From a virus, in the IMG/VR virus record IMGVR_UViG_3300037502_003770, positions 241,643 to 305,642 of that record: a stretch of 64,000 nt of DNA; one strand, written 5' to 3'. Positions 61,624 through 64,000 of the stretch are shown piece by piece; position 1 is the stretch's first letter, and each line of letters opens with the position of its first letter. The position numbers were made by a program, and so were the translations under genes. The notes under the pieces are model-generated. The model saw only the letters and a list, made by a program, of their open reading frames with translations. It made no database searches and had not been told where the DNA came from.

Positions 61624-63152
61624 TTTCAATAGTAGTATCATCACATCTTTCAGATAATGAAGATGAACTTTTTAGAAAACATATTTTATCTACCGTAGGA
61701 TTAAAACCTTCTATGGTAGATATTCACATCTATAAAAATTACAAACAGTATTCTTTATCAGAAATATATAATAAAGGATTAAAAGATTCTATCTTTGATA
61801 AAGTTATTTTTTGTCATAATGATATTATTTTTAATACTCAAAACTGGGGGAAAAGATTGTTATCTAATTTTGAAAATAATCCTAAATATGGTATATTAGG
61901 TCTTGCAGGTACAACTGATTTATCAGCTCAATCACAAGGTATGTGGTGGCATCACAGCGAAAGAATGATAGGTCAAGTATCTCATTCTCATAATGGCAGA
62001 ACTACTGAAAGTAAATACTCTTCAAATTTTGGTGATACTATTTTAGATGTTGTATGTATTGATGGATTATTTATTGCTGTAGATAAAACTAAATTAAAAA
62101 AAGGTTTTAATCAAGAGTTTGAAGGGTTTCACTTTTATGATATTTCTTTTTGTTGTGATAATTTTTTAGAAGGTGTAAATATTGGTGTTATATTTAATAT
62201 TAAATTAACACATAAATCTATTGGTATGGTAAATGATGAATGGCATGCTAATAGACAAAAATTTGTTTTTAATTATTGGAATGAATTATCTGAAAATAAG
62301 TTTACTTTAAAACCTGATATTCTTTTCACAAAAGAAGTTAAAGTAAATATAAAGAAAGCACCAAAGGTTGCAATTATTATACCAAATAAATCTAATAATA
62401 AAATATTATTTGATTGTATAAATTCTTTTATTCAAAATAATAAATATACAAACTATACTTTCTTTATTGCTGATACTGGTTCTAGTGAAGATGAACTTTC
62501 TGAAATTGAATCTTTTCTAAAAGAAAATAGTGTTCAATCAAAATTAATTAAGTACAATTATTATAATTACGCAAAGATTAATAATGATGTTGTTAAAAAT
62601 CATGTTACAGATGAATATGAACTTCTATTGTTCTGCAATAACGATATAAAGCTTCTAAATAATGTTTTGGACCAAATGGTTCAAGAATATAATTCAAACC
62701 CTCACGTTGGTACTATTGGTGCAAGATTACACTATATCGATAATAGTATTCAACATTCAGGAATAGAATGTTTTTTAAGTAATAAAAATAAACAAGTATA
62801 TTTAACCCATCATGGTTTAAGGTCTTATTATAATTATTATAATCAAAATACTAATGTAATAGGAAATACTGCTGCATTAATGATGATTAATAAAAAATTA
62901 TTTAATACATTTAATATGTTTAATGAAGAATATAATGAATGTTTTGAAGATGTTGAACTTAATGTAAAATGTATTCTTTCTAAAAGAAGTAATATTTTTT
63001 TAAGTAACGCTGTTGCTTATCATTATGAATCTATAACAAGAAATCAAGATTTAAATAAAATAGAAAGACAAAATCAAGATTATCCAAAAATAATTAATTT
63101 TATTTTAACAAATTTTAATAAACTATCTACTTATATAAAACAAGTAAACTAA
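61620..63152 (+). CDS. Two-domain glycosyltransferase (GT2-like)
   Basis: 510 residues. The N-terminal half (MISIVVSSHLSDNEDELFRK, CHNDIIFNTQNWGKRLLSNF, DVVCIDGLFIAVDKTKLKKG) resembles a GT-A-type domain. The C-terminal half starts VAIIIPNKSNNKILFDCINS and has LLFCNNDIKLLNNV (a DxD-like NND) and EECFEDVELN-like segments. It probably transfers sugars, perhaps to modified bases or tail proteins. Confidence 0.75.
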   Translation: MISIVVSSHLSDNEDELFRKHILSTVGLKPSMVDIHIYKNYKQYSLSEIYNKGLKDSIFDKVIFCHNDIIFNTQNWGKRLLSNFENNPKYGILGLAGTTDLSAQSQGMWWHHSERMIGQVSHSHNGRTTESKYSSNFGDTILDVVCIDGLFIAVDKTKLKKGFNQEFEGFHFYDISFCCDNFLEGVNIGVIFNIKLTHKSIGMVNDEWHANRQKFVFNYWNELSENKFTLKPDILFTKEVKVNIKKAPKVAIIIPNKSNNKILFDCINSFIQNNKYTNYTFFIADTGSSEDELSEIESFLKENSVQSKLIKYNYYNYAKINNDVVKNHVTDEYELLLFCNNDIKLLNNVLDQMVQEYNSNPHVGTIGARLHYIDNSIQHSGIECFLSNKNKQVYLTHHGLRSYYNYYNQNTNVIGNTAALMMINKKLFNTFNMFNEEYNECFEDVELNVKCILSKRSNIFLSNAVAYHYESITRNQDLNKIERQNQDYPKIINFILTNFNKLSTYIKQVN

Positions 63153-63158
63153 AATAAT

Positions 63159-63311
63159 ATGGAAGAAAATACTATACCAGAAGAAACATTACCAATGGCA
63201 GATTGTATCGATTGCGATGAATGTACATGTGGTAAAAAACCACAAGAAGAAAAAATAACAACTACACAAGAAGAATGTTTTTGTGGTAAAGCAAATTGTG
63301 ATTGTGAATAA
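63159..63311 (+). CDS. Cys-rich small protein, 50 aa
   Basis: Eight Cys in two clusters: ADCIDCDECTCGKK (16, 19, 22, 24) and EECFCGKANCDCE (40, 42, 47, 49), in an acidic protein. This could bind zinc or form a metallothionein-like site. It overlaps the next ATG by one base. Unknown function. Confidence 0.6.
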   Translation: MEENTIPEETLPMADCIDCDECTCGKKPQEEKITTTQEECFCGKANCDCE

Positions 63312-64000
63312 TGAAGTTAGGTGTTTCTTATAATCTTTTTGATGGTGAAGAACTATTAGAAAAATCCATTCTCTCAATTCGAGAGAATGTTGATTATATA
63401 TCAGTTGTTTTTCAGATGGTTTCTAATTTAGGTGATATTTGTAATCCTGAAATTAAAAATCAATTAATAGAACTTAAATCTAAAGGTTTAATTAATGATT
63501 TTTATTTATATATTCCTGATTTACATAATTCTCCACATTATAATGAAATTACAAAAAGAAATATTGGTTTAGACTTATCTAAATTAAATAATTGTACTCA
63601 TCATATGTCAATGGATACTGATGAGTTTTATTTAGATAAAGAATTTAAGTTCTTAAAAGAAGAAATGATTACTAATGATTATGATTCATCTTGTTGTCAA
63701 ATGCAAACTTATTATAAAGAACCAATATATCAAATTTTTCCTCCTGAAGAATATTATGTTTCTTTAATATTTAAAATAAGAGAAGGAATTAATTTTGAAT
63801 TTAATACTTCTTTTCCAACACTAGTTGACCCAACAAGAAGAATGCTTCCTGAAAATTGTAGAATTTTTAATAGAGAAGAAATTCAAATGCACCATTTTTC
63901 TTATGTTAGAAATGATATTAGAAAGAAATTAAGTAATTCTTCAGCTATTTCTAATATAAAAAATAATATTGAGACAGTAATTAATCATTTTGAAAATTAC
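63311..64000 (+). CDS. Glycosyltransferase-like protein, 3' end cut by window
   Basis: ATG at 63311. 230 codons are visible without a stop. MKLGVSYNLFDGEELLEKSI is the GT2-like nucleotide-binding start and HHMSMDTDEFYLDKEF contains a DxD-type metal site, followed by acceptor-type strands. It resembles GT2 family or glycosyltransferase-like enzymes of phages. It is incomplete here. Confidence 0.6.
   Translation, partial: MKLGVSYNLFDGEELLEKSILSIRENVDYISVVFQMVSNLGDICNPEIKNQLIELKSKGLINDFYLYIPDLHNSPHYNEITKRNIGLDLSKLNNCTHHMSMDTDEFYLDKEFKFLKEEMITNDYDSSCCQMQTYYKEPIYQIFPPEEYYVSLIFKIREGINFEFNTSFPTLVDPTRRMLPENCRIFNREEIQMHHFSYVRNDIRKKLSNSSAISNIKNNIETVINHFENY

Noticed and set aside
1-64000. Reassigned stop codons
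   Set aside because: TAA and TGA both end genes in tight ATGA-type overlaps (for example 44148 and 61621) and long genes contain no in-frame stops, so the standard code fits.

Overview
The window is a very AT-rich, densely packed stretch of a large tailed bacteriophage. It most resembles a T4-like contractile-tailed virus of a Bacteroidota (Flavobacterium-type) host. Replication and nucleotide genes of the T4 type are present: UvsX/RecA recombinase, DnaB/gp41 helicase, acidic-tailed SSB, FEN-type exonuclease, NrdA/NrdB, ThyX and a dNMP kinase. There is also a gp53-like baseplate protein and a hub protein with a transglycosylase domain. The host inference rests on three things: start codons lack Shine-Dalgarno sequences and sit in A/T-rich leaders, a DUF4494-like gene is present, and the tRNA-Met resembles Bacteroidota initiator tRNAs. 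The genetic code looks standard, and both TAA and TGA act as stops.

Layout. 1-6188 (minus) holds large tail or fibre structural genes, the first cut by the window edge. 6221-10247 (plus) holds further virion genes up to a neck-like protein, closed by a bidirectional terminator. 10267-11881 (minus) is a small cluster with an overlapping membrane/secreted coiled-coil pair that looks like spanins. 11888-12472 (plus) is one probable structural gene. 12476-20285 (minus) is one co-directional run: a SNF2-type helicase followed by 20 tiny paralogous genes, interrupted by an adenine methyltransferase-like gene and an ATP-grasp gene. A divergent control region and a winged-helix protein follow (20286-21591). 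21592-32056 (plus) is the baseplate/hub/fibre module. 32160-47701 (plus) is the replication, recombination and nucleotide-metabolism module, with a VWA protein, a GMP reductase/IMPDH-like enzyme and two further DNA methyltransferases. 47832-53238 holds ribonucleotide reductase, a thioredoxin and a stray 21st member of the small-protein family. 53285-64000 holds a ParB-like protein, glycosyltransferases, five tRNA or tRNA-like genes with a TnpB nuclease gene inserted among them, and small hypothetical genes.

The strongest candidate for an undescribed system is the 12476-18439 array. Its 20 proteins of about 60-96 residues share an N-terminal cassette (alternating hydrophobic strand, then Tyr-x-Glu, most often Tyr12/Glu14) followed by unrelated C-terminal parts. 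One more copy lies beside nrdB. The array looks like a diversified family of early phage effectors or a leader/core-type precursor family. The embedded ATP-grasp and methyltransferase genes are translationally overlapped with it. Function cannot be read from sequence.

Other signals worth attention are a repeated CTATTTATA element 21-27 bases before start codons (a candidate phage promoter), a shared A-rich leader before replication genes, hairpins inside coding regions, tRNAs with odd acceptor stems, and a TnpB with an overlapping 3' RNA-like hairpin.
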